Shown: positions 1-8,706, counted from the stretch's first letter. The stretch is 64,000 nucleotides of DNA from an uncultured bacterium (GCA_949298985.1 CASFYV010000021.1:248001-312000); one strand, 5' to 3'. A program made the numbers and translations. The notes: generated from the letters alone by a model not told the origin.

Positions 1-334
1 TTATATTTTTTAAAATAGGATTATGAGCGAGTTCTTTTTTCACAAAACACGTACTTTGCGGAATTAAACTTATTAAAATTACAATATCGATAAAACTAGG
101 ATGAGTTGATACAATTACCTTATTTTTAATCGCACTTAATTTTTTTATATCAATTTTTATTAACCTAATAAAAACTAATATACCAACAAAAAATTTCCAA
201 CTATGACGAATTACATCAGAGCATAATTTTTTGTTATTTTTAATAAATGGAAAAAGGCAAAAATTCATTAAAACAGCCCCAATTCCAAAAATCCCAAAGC
301 AAATTATTACCAAAAATGAACGAAAATATCTCAA
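1..334 (-). CDS. PlsC/LPLAT-family acyltransferase, 3' end missing (partial)
   Basis: About 111 N-terminal residues are in the window; the gene runs off the left edge. It begins with a hydrophobic segment and reaches the acyltransferase signature THPSFID, which fits the H-x4-D catalytic block of the lysophospholipid acyltransferase superfamily. The apparent start is a TTG two bases after the stop of the upstream gene, so the two are co-transcribed. Aryl-polyene gene clusters normally carry an acyltransferase of this family that attaches the polyene to a lipid, and the neighbours fit that role. The later FPEG block is outside the window. Confidence 0.7.
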   Translation of the reverse strand, partial: MRYFRSFLVIICFGIFGIGAVLMNFCLFPFIKNNKKLCSDVIRHSWKFFVGILVFIRLIKIDIKKLSAIKNKVIVSTHPSFIDIVILISLIPQSTCFVKKELAHNPILKNI

Positions 335-335
335 T

Positions 336-917
336 TTAGCCCTCTATTTTTCTTATTATCCCAAAATTTGATTTATAAATATCAATCTTTCCCTCTAAAA
401 AATCAACAAATGAATTAAATTCATCAGAATTTTTTTGACAGGAATTTTCAAATTCACATTTTATTTTGCCGAATTCTTGAGAAATTAAACACGCAACAGC
501 AGAGGAATCCGCATAACAAAACAATGAATTATTTTTTTGCGAAATAATACTTTTTATAAACCCTGCAGAAAGAGAATTTTCTCCACTTGAAATTGCATAA
601 TACGGGATATTAATCTTTTGAAATAAAGTAAAAAATCCAACGGCAAAATTATGTACGGAACCGGAAAATTGTGCAGGCGATACTTCATTTAACTCATTAT
701 ACTGTTCAATAATTTTTTCCAATCTTGTAATTTCTCCCTGCTTAGAAGAAAAAACAATTTCCTCAACATTGTTATTATAAACTTGAGAAATAACTTCGAC
801 CGCCAATTTATCAATTGGACTTAACTTTCTTCTAATAAGAGGTGGAATTTTTTCGGAATTAAATTCTTCTACCGATTTAATATAATAAAAATCGCTAATA
901 TAAAAACTCTTTTTCAT
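336..917 (-). CDS. Ketoacyl-synthase-like chain length factor (aryl-polyene type)
   Basis: A 193-residue protein resembling the short ketosynthase-like family (ketoacyl-synt_2) found as chain length factor in aryl polyene clusters. It has the characteristic opening YISDFYYI, LIRRKLSPIDKLAVEV and SPAQFSGSVHNF. It lacks the ketosynthase Cys and His residues, as expected for a subunit that partners an active ketosynthase. ATG 917 is preferred to the longer frame because a TATAAT box lies six bases upstream and the longer version would cross the divergent gene. It forms an operon with the acyltransferase. Confidence 0.75.
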   Translation of the reverse strand: MKKSFYISDFYYIKSVEEFNSEKIPPLIRRKLSPIDKLAVEVISQVYNNNVEEIVFSSKQGEITRLEKIIEQYNELNEVSPAQFSGSVHNFAVGFFTLFQKINIPYYAISSGENSLSAGFIKSIISQKNNSLFCYADSSAVACLISQEFGKIKCEFENSCQKNSDEFNSFVDFLEGKIDIYKSNFGIIRKIEG

Positions 918-933
918 GCTAAAATTATACAAT
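918..933 (-). promoter_or_regulatory. Leaderless-type promoter in a 19-bp divergent gap
   Basis: On the minus strand TATAAT occupies 929-924 and is followed by six bases and the ATG at 917. There is no room for a ribosome binding site. The divergent ketosynthase ATG is at 937, so promoter elements for both directions overlap in 19 bp; a TACAAT at 928-933 could serve the plus strand. The -35 regions must lie inside the opposing genes. Confidence 0.55.
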
Positions 934-936
934 AAA

Positions 937-2034
937 ATGAGAATTACAAAATACAATGCAATATGCAATCTAGGAAATAGTATCGATGAAATTTTCGCTA
1001 AGGCTTTACTGGGCGATAATTCTTGTTTTGAATATTCTAAAGAATATATTAAAGAAAAAACTCTTCGTCTTGGTACAATAAAAACAAGTCTATCTCAAAT
1101 AGAACTTGATAATTACAATGCAAGATGTAATCAAATTTTATTAAAAGTTCTCGAACCATTAGAGATTGAAAAATTAGATAAAAATACAACCGCAATAGTT
1201 TGTGCAACAACAAATACTGCAGTAGAAGAATTTGAACAAACAAGAAATTATAAATTCGCAGAAATCGGAAATCCTGCTGAATTTGTAAAAAATCATTTCG
1301 GATTTAAAAACTTCTATACATCAGTTTCTACAGCTTGTTCTTCCGGAATAAAAGCTTTTATTATTGCAAAAGAACTTTTAGATTCAAATTATGCAGAAAA
1401 AGTTTTGGTTCTGGGAGTAGATAGTCTTGCAAAATTACCGCTTTTTGGATTTAACTCTTTGGAAATACTTTCTTCTTCTCCAACAAATCCGTTTAGTAAA
1501 AATAGAAGCGGAATTAATATAGGGGAAGGAGCAGCAGCTTTTATAGTGGAAAAAGATGGAGATGGTATAGAAATAGCGGGGTTAGGAGAAACTACAGATT
1601 ATTATCATTCAACGACTCCTGATCCAAGCGGAATGGAAGCTATAAACGCTATTAAACAAGCTTTAGGCAACATCAAACCTTGCGAAATAGATTATATAAA
1701 TCTTCATGGAACAGGAACTGTTGCAAATGATTTAATGGAAGCAACCGCAATTTCAGCTGTTTTTGGAGAAAAAGTACCATCAAGTACAACTAAACCTTTG
1801 ACTGGACATTGTCTTGGAGCTGCTGCCAGTATAGAGATTGCTCTATGTGCTAAACTAATTGAAACAAATTCAGAAAAACTTTTTCCTCATATTTATGATG
1901 AAGAATATGATTTAGAAATCCCAAAAATAAATCTTGTTGAGAAAAATAAAATTTATAATCCGACAAAGACTTGTTTATGTACTTCCTTTGGCTTTGGCGG
2001 AACAAACTGTGCGATTACACTTCGCAGAGTGTAA
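937..2034 (+). CDS. Beta-ketoacyl-ACP synthase (aryl-polyene ApeR-like)
   Basis: A 365-residue thiolase-fold ketosynthase with a complete triad: Cys134 in STACSSG, His257 in LHGTGT and His291 in TGHCLGA, plus the C-terminal FGFGGTN loop. The stretch LSSSPTNPFSKNRSGINIGE matches the ketosynthases of aryl polyene and flexirubin clusters better than housekeeping FabF. It should extend polyunsaturated acyl-ACP chains by Claisen condensation. ATG 937 is chosen over 916 because typical family members start MRI..YN.. and because of the divergent gene. Confidence 0.8.
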   Translation: MRITKYNAICNLGNSIDEIFAKALLGDNSCFEYSKEYIKEKTLRLGTIKTSLSQIELDNYNARCNQILLKVLEPLEIEKLDKNTTAIVCATTNTAVEEFEQTRNYKFAEIGNPAEFVKNHFGFKNFYTSVSTACSSGIKAFIIAKELLDSNYAEKVLVLGVDSLAKLPLFGFNSLEILSSSPTNPFSKNRSGINIGEGAAAFIVEKDGDGIEIAGLGETTDYYHSTTPDPSGMEAINAIKQALGNIKPCEIDYINLHGTGTVANDLMEATAISAVFGEKVPSSTTKPLTGHCLGAAASIEIALCAKLIETNSEKLFPHIYDEEYDLEIPKINLVEKNKIYNPTKTCLCTSFGFGGTNCAITLRRV

Positions 2035-2067
2035 GGTGTGAAGAGTGCTTTTAGACAAAATATAATA

Positions 2068-2241
2068 TCAAGATTTTTTCTCAATATTTTTATCACTTTT
2101 TGTAATAATTAATTTATCATCTTCTATTTTATATTTGACCATATTAATCTCAGGGTCCACATCCAACAAAGCCAATATTGTAGCATTTATACTTAAAGCC
2201 CAACCGTTTCCATTTCTCATTAGTTTTCTATCAAATGCCAT
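2068..2241 (-). CDS. AbrB/MazE-like (SpoVT domain) small DNA-binding protein
   Basis: A 57-residue protein with the swapped-hairpin AbrB fold pattern: KLMRNGNGWALSINATIL followed by an acidic/hydrophobic strand DKLIITKS. It is convergent with the ketosynthase and 148 bp from the dehydratase start. ATG 2241 is preferred because GGGGGT lies about ten bases upstream; TACAAT precedes it as a -10. No toxin gene is adjacent, so it is more likely a lone transcriptional regulator than an antitoxin. Its targets are unknown; the nearby polyene genes are one possibility. Confidence 0.7.
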   Translation of the reverse strand: MAFDRKLMRNGNGWALSINATILALLDVDPEINMVKYKIEDDKLIITKSDKNIEKKS

Positions 2242-2335
2242 GATATTTACCCCCACATTGTACTTGACAATATAATATATAAACTACAAAATTATATCAA
2301 CAAATTAGTAATATATAAGATTTAAAAATTTCTAT

Positions 2336-2363
2336 TCACTACTCACTAATCACTAGTCACTCA
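2336..2363. repeat. Four tandem 7-bp TCACTAN repeats
   Basis: TCACTAC, TCACTAA, TCACTAG and TCACTCA follow each other without gaps and end 14 bases before the -10 box of the dehydratase gene. Position and periodicity suggest a regulator site or slipped repeat over the -35 region. Confidence 0.6.
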
Positions 2364-2377
2364 ATCTACTTTTGTTT

Positions 2378-2389
2378 TATAATAGCTTT
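2378..2389 (+). promoter_or_regulatory. Leaderless-type -10 for the dehydratase gene
   Basis: TATAAT at 2378-2383 is followed by six bases and the ATG at 2390. No purine-rich ribosome binding site is present. A weak TAGTCA lies 18 bp upstream. Confidence 0.5.
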
Positions 2390-2830
2390 ATGTACGATTT
2401 AACTAAAATACTACCACACAAACCTCCGATGATACTTCTTGATGATATCTTAGAAGTTAATCTTGAAGAACATTATTTGATTTCAATGTTTAAAGTGTAT
2501 CCTCAAAAAGTCTTTTATGAAAAACAAGGTATAAATTCACTTGTCGGAATAGAATTTATGGCACAAACTATCGGATGCTATGCTTATTTTAAAAATAATT
2601 ATGCTGAACCATCTCCCGGACTTTTGCTGGGAACAAGACTTTATAATAACTCTATAGATTATTTTAAAGAGGGAGAAATTTATACAGTAAAAGCTCAAGA
2701 GGTTTTTTCTGATAATAACATTGTCGCATTTGACTGTATCATATATAATAATGATAAAGAAGAAGTCGCAAGTGCTACAATAAATGCCTATCAAGGCAGT
2801 AACATAAAGGGTTTATTAGAAAATGAATGA
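2390..2830 (+). CDS. Hotdog-fold 3-hydroxyacyl-ACP dehydratase (aryl-polyene type)
   Basis: A 146-residue single hotdog domain. The opening LPHKPPMILLDDILEV and the segment VGIEFMAQTIGCYAYF are characteristic of the dehydratases in aryl polyene clusters, in which the usual FabZ glutamate region reads as G-I-E-x-M-A-Q. It would remove water from 3-hydroxyacyl-ACP to build the conjugated chain. It overlaps the ketoreductase by 8 bp, showing translational coupling. The start at ATG 2390 is set by family length and by the promoter directly in front. Confidence 0.8.
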   Translation: MYDLTKILPHKPPMILLDDILEVNLEEHYLISMFKVYPQKVFYEKQGINSLVGIEFMAQTIGCYAYFKNNYAEPSPGLLLGTRLYNNSIDYFKEGEIYTVKAQEVFSDNNIVAFDCIIYNNDKEEVASATINAYQGSNIKGLLENE

Positions 2831-3542
2831 TATTTTAATAACAGGAGCAAGTAGAGGAATTGGAAAAGCTATAGCGTTATATCTTGCAAAAAATGGATAT
2901 AATTTAGTTTTACATTGTTCTAAAAATCCTGAAAGATTAAATGATTTGAAAGCAGAAGTTCTTTCTTTTGGTGTTGAATGCAGAACTTTAGCTTTTGATA
3001 TAAAAAATAGAGAACAAACTCAAAAAATCCTAAATGAAGATATAGAGAAAAACTATATTTATTATGGAGTTATCTTGAATGCAGGAATTGCAAAAGATGC
3101 TCCTTTTCCTGCTTTAGAAGAAGATATGTGGGATGATGTTTTAAATACTAATTTAGGCGGATTTTATAACGTATTAAAACCAATTATAATGCCTCTAATT
3201 CAAAATAGAAAAGGTAGAATAATAGTAATGTCATCTATTTCAGGACAATGCGGAAATAGAGGGCAAGTAAATTACAGTGCTTCAAAATCAGGATTAATAG
3301 GAGCAACAAAAGCTTTGAGTTTAGAGCTTGCAAAACGTAATATAACAGTTAATGCAATTGCTCCAGGAATTATTGATACAGAAATGACAGAAGAAATCCC
3401 TGCAGAGATATTAAAACAAGTTCCGATGAAAAGAATGGGTACTGCAAAAGAAGTTGCGAGTTTGGTAAATTATTTATTAAGTGAAGATTCAAGCTATATA
3501 ACCGGTCAGGTAATCGGAGTTAACGGAGGCTTGTATTTATGA
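2823..3542 (+). CDS. FabG-like 3-ketoacyl-ACP reductase (aryl-polyene type)
   Basis: A 239-residue short-chain dehydrogenase. It has the cofactor motif TGASRGIG at residues 7-14, NAG in the middle, a catalytic Ser in SSISG and Tyr/Lys in YSASK. The block GNRGQVNYSASKSGLIGATK is typical of the ketoreductases in aryl polyene clusters. It reduces the 3-keto group using NAD(P)H. It overlaps both neighbours (8 bp upstream, 4 bp ATGA downstream), so dehydratase, reductase and ketosynthase are made from one mRNA. Confidence 0.85.
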   Translation: MNDILITGASRGIGKAIALYLAKNGYNLVLHCSKNPERLNDLKAEVLSFGVECRTLAFDIKNREQTQKILNEDIEKNYIYYGVILNAGIAKDAPFPALEEDMWDDVLNTNLGGFYNVLKPIIMPLIQNRKGRIIVMSSISGQCGNRGQVNYSASKSGLIGATKALSLELAKRNITVNAIAPGIIDTEMTEEIPAEILKQVPMKRMGTAKEVASLVNYLLSEDSSYITGQVIGVNGGLYL

Positions 3543-4762
3543 GAAGAGTTGTTGTTACTGGCATGGGAATAGCATCTCCTCTTGGATCTACCGTTAAATC
3601 CGCATATGAGAGATTGAAAAAATATGAAAATTGTGTTTCTCATTGGGATAAATTAGATGAGTATGAAAAATTAAATACTTCATTGGGTTCTTTTGTTGAA
3701 GGTTTTGTTATTCCTGAACATTTCACCAGAAAAGTAAGAAGAACAATGGGAAATGTTGCATTGATGTCTGTATGTACGGCAGAAGATGCTCTTAAAGATT
3801 CAGGATTGTTAGGTGATGATATTATAACAAGCGGAAGATGTGGAGTAAGTTACGGTTCTTCAACAGGTTCTTTGGATGCAATATTGGATTTTTATACAAT
3901 GTGTATTGATAAAGAAGTTAAGATGCTTAATTCAGGCTCTTATATAAAAATGATGCCTCAAACAAATGCGGTTAATATTTCATTATATTTCAAAACCCAC
4001 GGACGTTTAATTCCAACTTCTACAGCTTGTACATCAGGTTCAATGGGAATCGGTTATGCTTATGAAATAATAAAAGACGGGTATCAAGATGTAATGATTT
4101 CAGGCGGAGCAGAAGAAATCCATCCGACACAAGTTGGGGTTTTTGATACTTTATATGCAACAAGTAGTAAAAACGATACTCCAAACTTAACTCCATCACC
4201 TTTTGACAAAGATAGAGATGGCTTGGTGATAGGAGAAGGGGCAGGAACTTTAATATTAGAAGAATATGAGCATGCAAAAAATAGAGGAGCGAAGATATAC
4301 GCAGAAATCGTAGGTTTTGCAACAAATACAGATGGTACTCATATTACAAATCCTAATAAAGATATGATGGCGGAAGTAATGCGACAAGCAATAGCGAATG
4401 CCGGAATTTCAGCTGATGATATCGGATATGTGAATGCTCACGGGACAGCTACAATAAATGGTGATATTGCTGAAACTAATGCAACAGAGGAAGTTTTTAG
4501 AAGAGAAGTTCCAATAAGTTCAATAAAAAGTTATACAGGACATACTCTTGGAGCTTGCGGGGCTATTGAAGCTATTTTATCAATAGAGATGATGAATAAT
4601 AATTGGTATTGTCCGACTTTAAATTTAAAAAATATAGATGAAAACTGCGGAAAGTTAGATTATATAAGAGATAGCGGTAGAAATTTTGAGGCCGAATACA
4701 TAATGAGTAATAATTTTGCTTTTGGTGGAATTAATACTTCATTAATTTTTAAGAAAATTTAA
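3539..4762 (+). CDS. FabF-like beta-ketoacyl-ACP synthase (ApeO-like)
   Basis: A 407-residue ketosynthase with full catalytic triad: Cys164 in STACTSG, His301 in AHGTAT, His335 in TGHTLGA, and C-terminal NNFAFGGINTS. VVVTGMGIASPLG opens the protein. The conserved GVSYGSSTGS and the long FTRKVRRTMG segment match the ketosynthase that pairs with the chain length factor in aryl polyene systems. It starts by ATGA overlap with the reductase. It ends this half of the cluster; no ACP, thioesterase or exporter is visible to the right, so the rest probably lies left of the window. Confidence 0.85.
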   Translation: MRRVVVTGMGIASPLGSTVKSAYERLKKYENCVSHWDKLDEYEKLNTSLGSFVEGFVIPEHFTRKVRRTMGNVALMSVCTAEDALKDSGLLGDDIITSGRCGVSYGSSTGSLDAILDFYTMCIDKEVKMLNSGSYIKMMPQTNAVNISLYFKTHGRLIPTSTACTSGSMGIGYAYEIIKDGYQDVMISGGAEEIHPTQVGVFDTLYATSSKNDTPNLTPSPFDKDRDGLVIGEGAGTLILEEYEHAKNRGAKIYAEIVGFATNTDGTHITNPNKDMMAEVMRQAIANAGISADDIGYVNAHGTATINGDIAETNATEEVFRREVPISSIKSYTGHTLGACGAIEAILSIEMMNNNWYCPTLNLKNIDENCGKLDYIRDSGRNFEAEYIMSNNFAFGGINTSLIFKKI

Positions 4763-4883
4763 TCTAAACCATGACTTTCCTAAAATTTTTATTAAAAATA
4801 TCGTACAAACGGATGAAATTTAATAAAAATAATTAAGTTCTTTAATGATATCGTCGATATTATTAAAGGAAGGACGGTTTATA

Positions 4884-6569
4884 TTGTTTAATACAATGAA
4901 TACAATACGCCCACGCCCTTATCCGCAAAGAGGGAATGGCAATTATAACGCAGGTAGTGACGGAGCTGATAAAGACGGACATAATGGAAACGCCCAAGAC
5001 CAGCAACAGCAACGTCAACAAACAATAGCACGTGGTAGAGCTGAAGATGTTCAACAACAAAATCAGCCGGTTGCTCAACGCCAAGCAATTTATTCTCCTG
5101 CAAATAATGCGTATTCAAATGCTTATCCTAATAGACAAACATATCCTGTTCACACACCGCCTCCTATAAGGCATAATCCTCATCAGATAAATCCGATGCA
5201 ATATCAGGCAGCTCAAGCAGGATATCAGCCTTTGAACCAACCTGCTCAAGCTCCGGTTTCTCAACAACCTCTTAAGGCTCAAAGAAGTAATAAAGTTAAT
5301 ATTGCTCAGATTTTAAAAGATTTTAGAAATACAATCAAAGCAATTGCGACACCTCAAGAAATTGAAGAACAAGTTAACCATTATTTGAGAATTGTTGAAG
5401 AACAGGTTAGAGCTCCTCAACCTCAAGTTAATTTGATTCAAAGCAATTTAAAAATAGCTGCATCTTTGTTAGATAAATACATTTCAGAAACTTTAAACAA
5501 AGATTCAAAAGTTGTTCAAAATTGGTTAGATGCTTTATTTTTACAAAAAATAAATTATAGCTATGATGAAGCAGAAGTAAACCCAAACTTTTTAGTAAAA
5601 TTTCCTGAACAGGAAGAAAAAAAGCAACAACCTGTAGAAAATCAAGAAATACAAGAAAAAGAACCTGAAGTAGAACAGTTACAAAAAGAAACTGCAATTC
5701 CTGTTGAAAATCATGAAATTATAGAAATCGAGCCGGAAGAATTAAGCTTGGAAGAAGAATTTTCCCAAGCTAAACAAGTGATTTCTAAAAAACCTAATAT
5801 TACAATAATTCCACAGGATACAAAGTTAAAATCATTGTTTGTGGAAGCTAAAAAACAAGCTTTTTCAAATAATCCTCAAAAAGCAATGCAGATGTTTAAA
5901 GAGGCATTCTTAAGAGCAGAAGCTTTAAAAGATAATGAAACTCAATCAAGAATTTGTCTTGAAATCGGAAAAATATATGATGACAATGATCATTTTGTTC
6001 AAGCATTAAACAGTTATAACAAGTCCTTACAATACACTACAGATGTAAACGTAAAATCAAGAGCACATTTTTCAATGGCTCAAATTTATGATGATGTAAA
6101 TGAAGTAGAACCTGCTTTAAATCATTATTTGACATCAATTTCTTATGCGGGAAAATCAGATGATTTAGTGGGCCAATCTGATTCTTTAACAAAGATGGCT
6201 AATATCTTCACTGATAAATATGATGATAATGCTTTTGATTACTATGATGTAGCAAGAAAATTAGTTGAACAAACAACAGATAGTTCAATGAAAGGTTATG
6301 TTCTTTCAAATACTGCAGATGCTTGTGTTCAATTTAAGAAGGGCGATAAAGCTTTAAAATATTATGCGGAAGCTGTTAAAAATTATGAAAAAACAAATTC
6401 CGTAGAAGAAATTGCTCAAAATTATAAGTCTGCTGCTCAATTAATGATTGAATTTAATAGTCCTAATAAAGCTAAATCTTTATTAAAAAAAGCTTTAGTA
6501 AATGCCGTGAAAACGAAAAATGAAGATTTAATTGCAGAAATAAATATGCTTTTGGCTTCTGTTGAATAA
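4884..6569 (+). CDS. TPR-repeat protein with a long Gln/Pro/Asn-rich N-terminus
   Basis: About 561 residues. The first ~130 residues are rich in Q, N, P, Y and A and look disordered. A helical segment and an acidic EQE-rich linker follow. The last ~240 residues contain tetratricopeptide-like helices (for example SRICLEIGKIYDDNDHFVQAL). No signal peptide or enzyme motif is visible. AAAGGAAGG sits ten bases before a TTG at 4884, making that the likely start; ATG 4896 is the alternative. The function is unknown; TPRs indicate protein-protein scaffolding. Confidence 0.7.
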   Translation: MFNTMNTIRPRPYPQRGNGNYNAGSDGADKDGHNGNAQDQQQQRQQTIARGRAEDVQQQNQPVAQRQAIYSPANNAYSNAYPNRQTYPVHTPPPIRHNPHQINPMQYQAAQAGYQPLNQPAQAPVSQQPLKAQRSNKVNIAQILKDFRNTIKAIATPQEIEEQVNHYLRIVEEQVRAPQPQVNLIQSNLKIAASLLDKYISETLNKDSKVVQNWLDALFLQKINYSYDEAEVNPNFLVKFPEQEEKKQQPVENQEIQEKEPEVEQLQKETAIPVENHEIIEIEPEELSLEEEFSQAKQVISKKPNITIIPQDTKLKSLFVEAKKQAFSNNPQKAMQMFKEAFLRAEALKDNETQSRICLEIGKIYDDNDHFVQALNSYNKSLQYTTDVNVKSRAHFSMAQIYDDVNEVEPALNHYLTSISYAGKSDDLVGQSDSLTKMANIFTDKYDDNAFDYYDVARKLVEQTTDSSMKGYVLSNTADACVQFKKGDKALKYYAEAVKNYEKTNSVEEIAQNYKSAAQLMIEFNSPNKAKSLLKKALVNAVKTKNEDLIAEINMLLASVE

Positions 6570-6582
6570 ATTTTGTTAACTA

Positions 6583-6617
6583 TTGACCATCACTTAATAG
6601 AATGTGATAATTAGTTT
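6583..6617 (+). promoter_or_regulatory. Complete promoter abutting the ATG of the ABC permease
   Basis: TTGACC at 6583-6588, a 17-bp spacer, GATAAT at 6606-6611 preceded by TGT (extended -10), then six bases to the ATG at 6618. The mRNA should start at or next to the start codon. This is the clearest leaderless promoter of the window. Confidence 0.65.
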
Positions 6618-7490
6618 ATGAATTATTATAAAAAATATACGCCATATTTGTTTATATTACCTGCCGCAGCAGTTTTAATTGTTTTCTTTTTTATTCCGTT
6701 TTTTCAAACTTTTGGCTTAAGCTTTTTTGATTATTCATCAAGTATTTATTATCCGTCTTTCAATGGTGTTGATAATTATATTAAATTATTCAAAGAACCA
6801 ATTTTTTATAAGGTTATGTTTAATACTTTTATGTATCTCATAATTGCAGTACCTTTTTTGGTTACTTTTCCTTTGTTTTTGGCTATTTTAATTAACCAAA
6901 AAATTAGAGGAGTTACTTTGTATAAAATACTTTTGTATCTTCCGGTAATTGTTTCAATTGTAGTTGCTGCAATTGCTTTTAAGTGGCTTTATGCAACTCA
7001 AGGAATATTGAATTATATTTTATCAATTTTTCATCTTGAATCTATAGGTTGGCTTGTAGATACAAAATGGGCGTTATTTTCCGTAGCTGTAGTAACTATA
7101 TGGAAAGGTATCGGCTATTATATGATGATTTATTTGGCATCACTAATGAGTGTTCCGCAAGATTTGTATGAAGCTTGTGATATAGATGGAGCAAGTTTCT
7201 TGCAAAAGCATTTGACAGTAACAATTCCGCATATTATGCCAACAATTGCTTTAGTGTCTACAATAAGCACAATTTCTGCAATGAAAGTTTTTGCTGAAAT
7301 TTATGTTATGACAAAAGGCGGACCTTTGAATTCTACCAAAACTATTGTTTATTATATTTATGAACGAGCTTTTGAGAATTTGGATTTAGGCTATGCATCA
7401 GCCCTTGCTGTTGTTTTATTAATAGTTGTAATGTTATTTTCATTGATTAATATTTTATGTTTTGAAAGGAATAAATATACTGATATTTAA
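6618..7490 (+). CDS. ABC sugar transporter permease, MalF/UgpA type
   Basis: A 290-residue inner-membrane protein with six predicted transmembrane segments and the cytoplasmic EAA loop EACDIDGASFLQKHLTVTIP that docks onto the ATPase. It belongs to the carbohydrate uptake (CUT1) permease family. No solute-binding protein or ATPase gene is nearby. The matching MalG-type permease lies 28 kb away at 35714. Its stop overlaps the glycosyltransferase start by one base. The substrate cannot be inferred. Confidence 0.85.
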   Translation: MNYYKKYTPYLFILPAAAVLIVFFFIPFFQTFGLSFFDYSSSIYYPSFNGVDNYIKLFKEPIFYKVMFNTFMYLIIAVPFLVTFPLFLAILINQKIRGVTLYKILLYLPVIVSIVVAAIAFKWLYATQGILNYILSIFHLESIGWLVDTKWALFSVAVVTIWKGIGYYMMIYLASLMSVPQDLYEACDIDGASFLQKHLTVTIPHIMPTIALVSTISTISAMKVFAEIYVMTKGGPLNSTKTIVYYIYERAFENLDLGYASALAVVLLIVVMLFSLINILCFERNKYTDI

Positions 7491-8548
7491 TGAATATACT
7501 TGTAATAACAGATTTGTATCCGATAAAAAATGATGAAAAATACACTCCAAAAACAATTAAAAAATTTGTTGAGGGGTGGGAAGTTTTGGGACACAATGTT
7601 TCTGTTATAAAACCAAATTTTTTGTTGAATTCTTTTATAAGAAAAAAACCTTTTTATAAAAGCGGAATTTATGAAGGTGTTGAAAATATAAATTATTTTC
7701 TTCCTTTTTTAGGAAATATAAAAAATAAAATCAGGGGTAAATATAAAGGGGGGAAATCCAAGGGAGGGAAATCCAATCCTGATTTAGTTATTGCACATAT
7801 GCCAAGTGGGATTATTTTTGCAAATAAATTGGGATATGATTTTATTGCGGCAGTTCATGTTTCTGATTTGGAAGTTTTAACTAAACCGATTTATTCAATT
7901 TATTTTAAAACCGAGTTAGAGAAAGCTTATAAGAATGCAAAAAAGATAGCTTGTCGCTCAGAAGTTATTAAGCATAAGTTTTTAAAACTATATCCTGAAT
8001 ATGAAAATAAGACTTTTGTTTGTTATTCAGGAATTGAATGTGAGATTATAAAAAGAGATTGGCAGTCTAAAAAAATTCCAAGAATAATAGTTTGTGCAAA
8101 TTTGATTAAACGTAAAAACGTAGATAAAGTTATAAAAGCTTGTGAAAATTTATCAGTAGAATTGGTTATTGTTGGAGATGGTGTAGAATTAGAGAACTTG
8201 AAGAAGCTTTCTTCTAAACCAAAATTTTTGGGGCATTTATCAAATGAAAAAGTTCTAGAAGAGATGAGAAAATCTGATATTTTTGCACTTCCAAGCGTTA
8301 ATGAAACTTTTGGTATGGTTTATTTAGAGGCAATGGCTTCAGGATGTATTACTATTTGTTCTGAAAATGAAGGGGTTGCAGGAATTATAAAAGACGGTGA
8401 AAACGGATATTTTTGGAAAGATGATATCATTGAACAAATTTTAGCTTCTGATAATCAGAATATAATTTTAGAAAACTCTTATAAGACAATACAAAATTAC
8501 ACACAACAAAAAGCTTGTGCTAATTATCTTGAAAAATCACTTAGTTAG
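7490..8548 (+). CDS. GT4-family glycosyltransferase
   Basis: A 352-residue GT-B glycosyltransferase. The C-terminal donor domain shows ANLIKRKNVDKVIKA, LVIVGDG and FALPSVNETFGMVYLEAMA, the E-x7-E-like signature of family 4. It probably transfers a sugar from a nucleotide donor to a surface glycan or glycolipid; the acceptor is unknown. Near residue 85 a low-complexity KYKGGKSKGGKS insert is encoded by G-rich direct repeats, unlike the rest of the gene. It is coupled to the ABC permease upstream. Confidence 0.8.
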   Translation: MNILVITDLYPIKNDEKYTPKTIKKFVEGWEVLGHNVSVIKPNFLLNSFIRKKPFYKSGIYEGVENINYFLPFLGNIKNKIRGKYKGGKSKGGKSNPDLVIAHMPSGIIFANKLGYDFIAAVHVSDLEVLTKPIYSIYFKTELEKAYKNAKKIACRSEVIKHKFLKLYPEYENKTFVCYSGIECEIIKRDWQSKKIPRIIVCANLIKRKNVDKVIKACENLSVELVIVGDGVELENLKKLSSKPKFLGHLSNEKVLEEMRKSDIFALPSVNETFGMVYLEAMASGCITICSENEGVAGIIKDGENGYFWKDDIIEQILASDNQNIILENSYKTIQNYTQQKACANYLEKSLS

Positions 8549-8550
8549 TA

Positions 8551-8706
8551 TTAGTCCTCTTTATTAGCTTTTTTAATCTTCAAGACTTTATTTTCTAACT
8601 CGACTTCAATTTTATCCAGCACGGGGTTAATTCCCATCATTTCTAAAAATGCTTTAGGAATTATGAAGCCAAAGCTTGTACCAATTTGAGTTAGCTTTTT
8701 AATCAT
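8551..8706 (-). CDS. AbrB/MazE-like regulator of cassette A
   Basis: A 51-residue protein (MIKKLTQIGTSFGFIIPKAF then INPVLDKIEVELENKVLKI) with the SpoVT/AbrB domain pattern. It closely resembles the two regulators at 42168 and 42648. It is divergent from the 71-residue gene at 8808, separated by 101 bp filled with ATTATAATA-type repeats. These features suggest an autoregulated repressor of the neighbouring small gene. Confidence 0.75.
   Translation of the reverse strand: MIKKLTQIGTSFGFIIPKAFLEMMGINPVLDKIEVELENKVLKIKKANKED

Noticed and set aside
2068..2241. MazE-type antitoxin of a toxin-antitoxin pair
   Set aside because: No toxin-like ORF adjoins it on the same strand; the flanking genes are fatty-acid enzymes.
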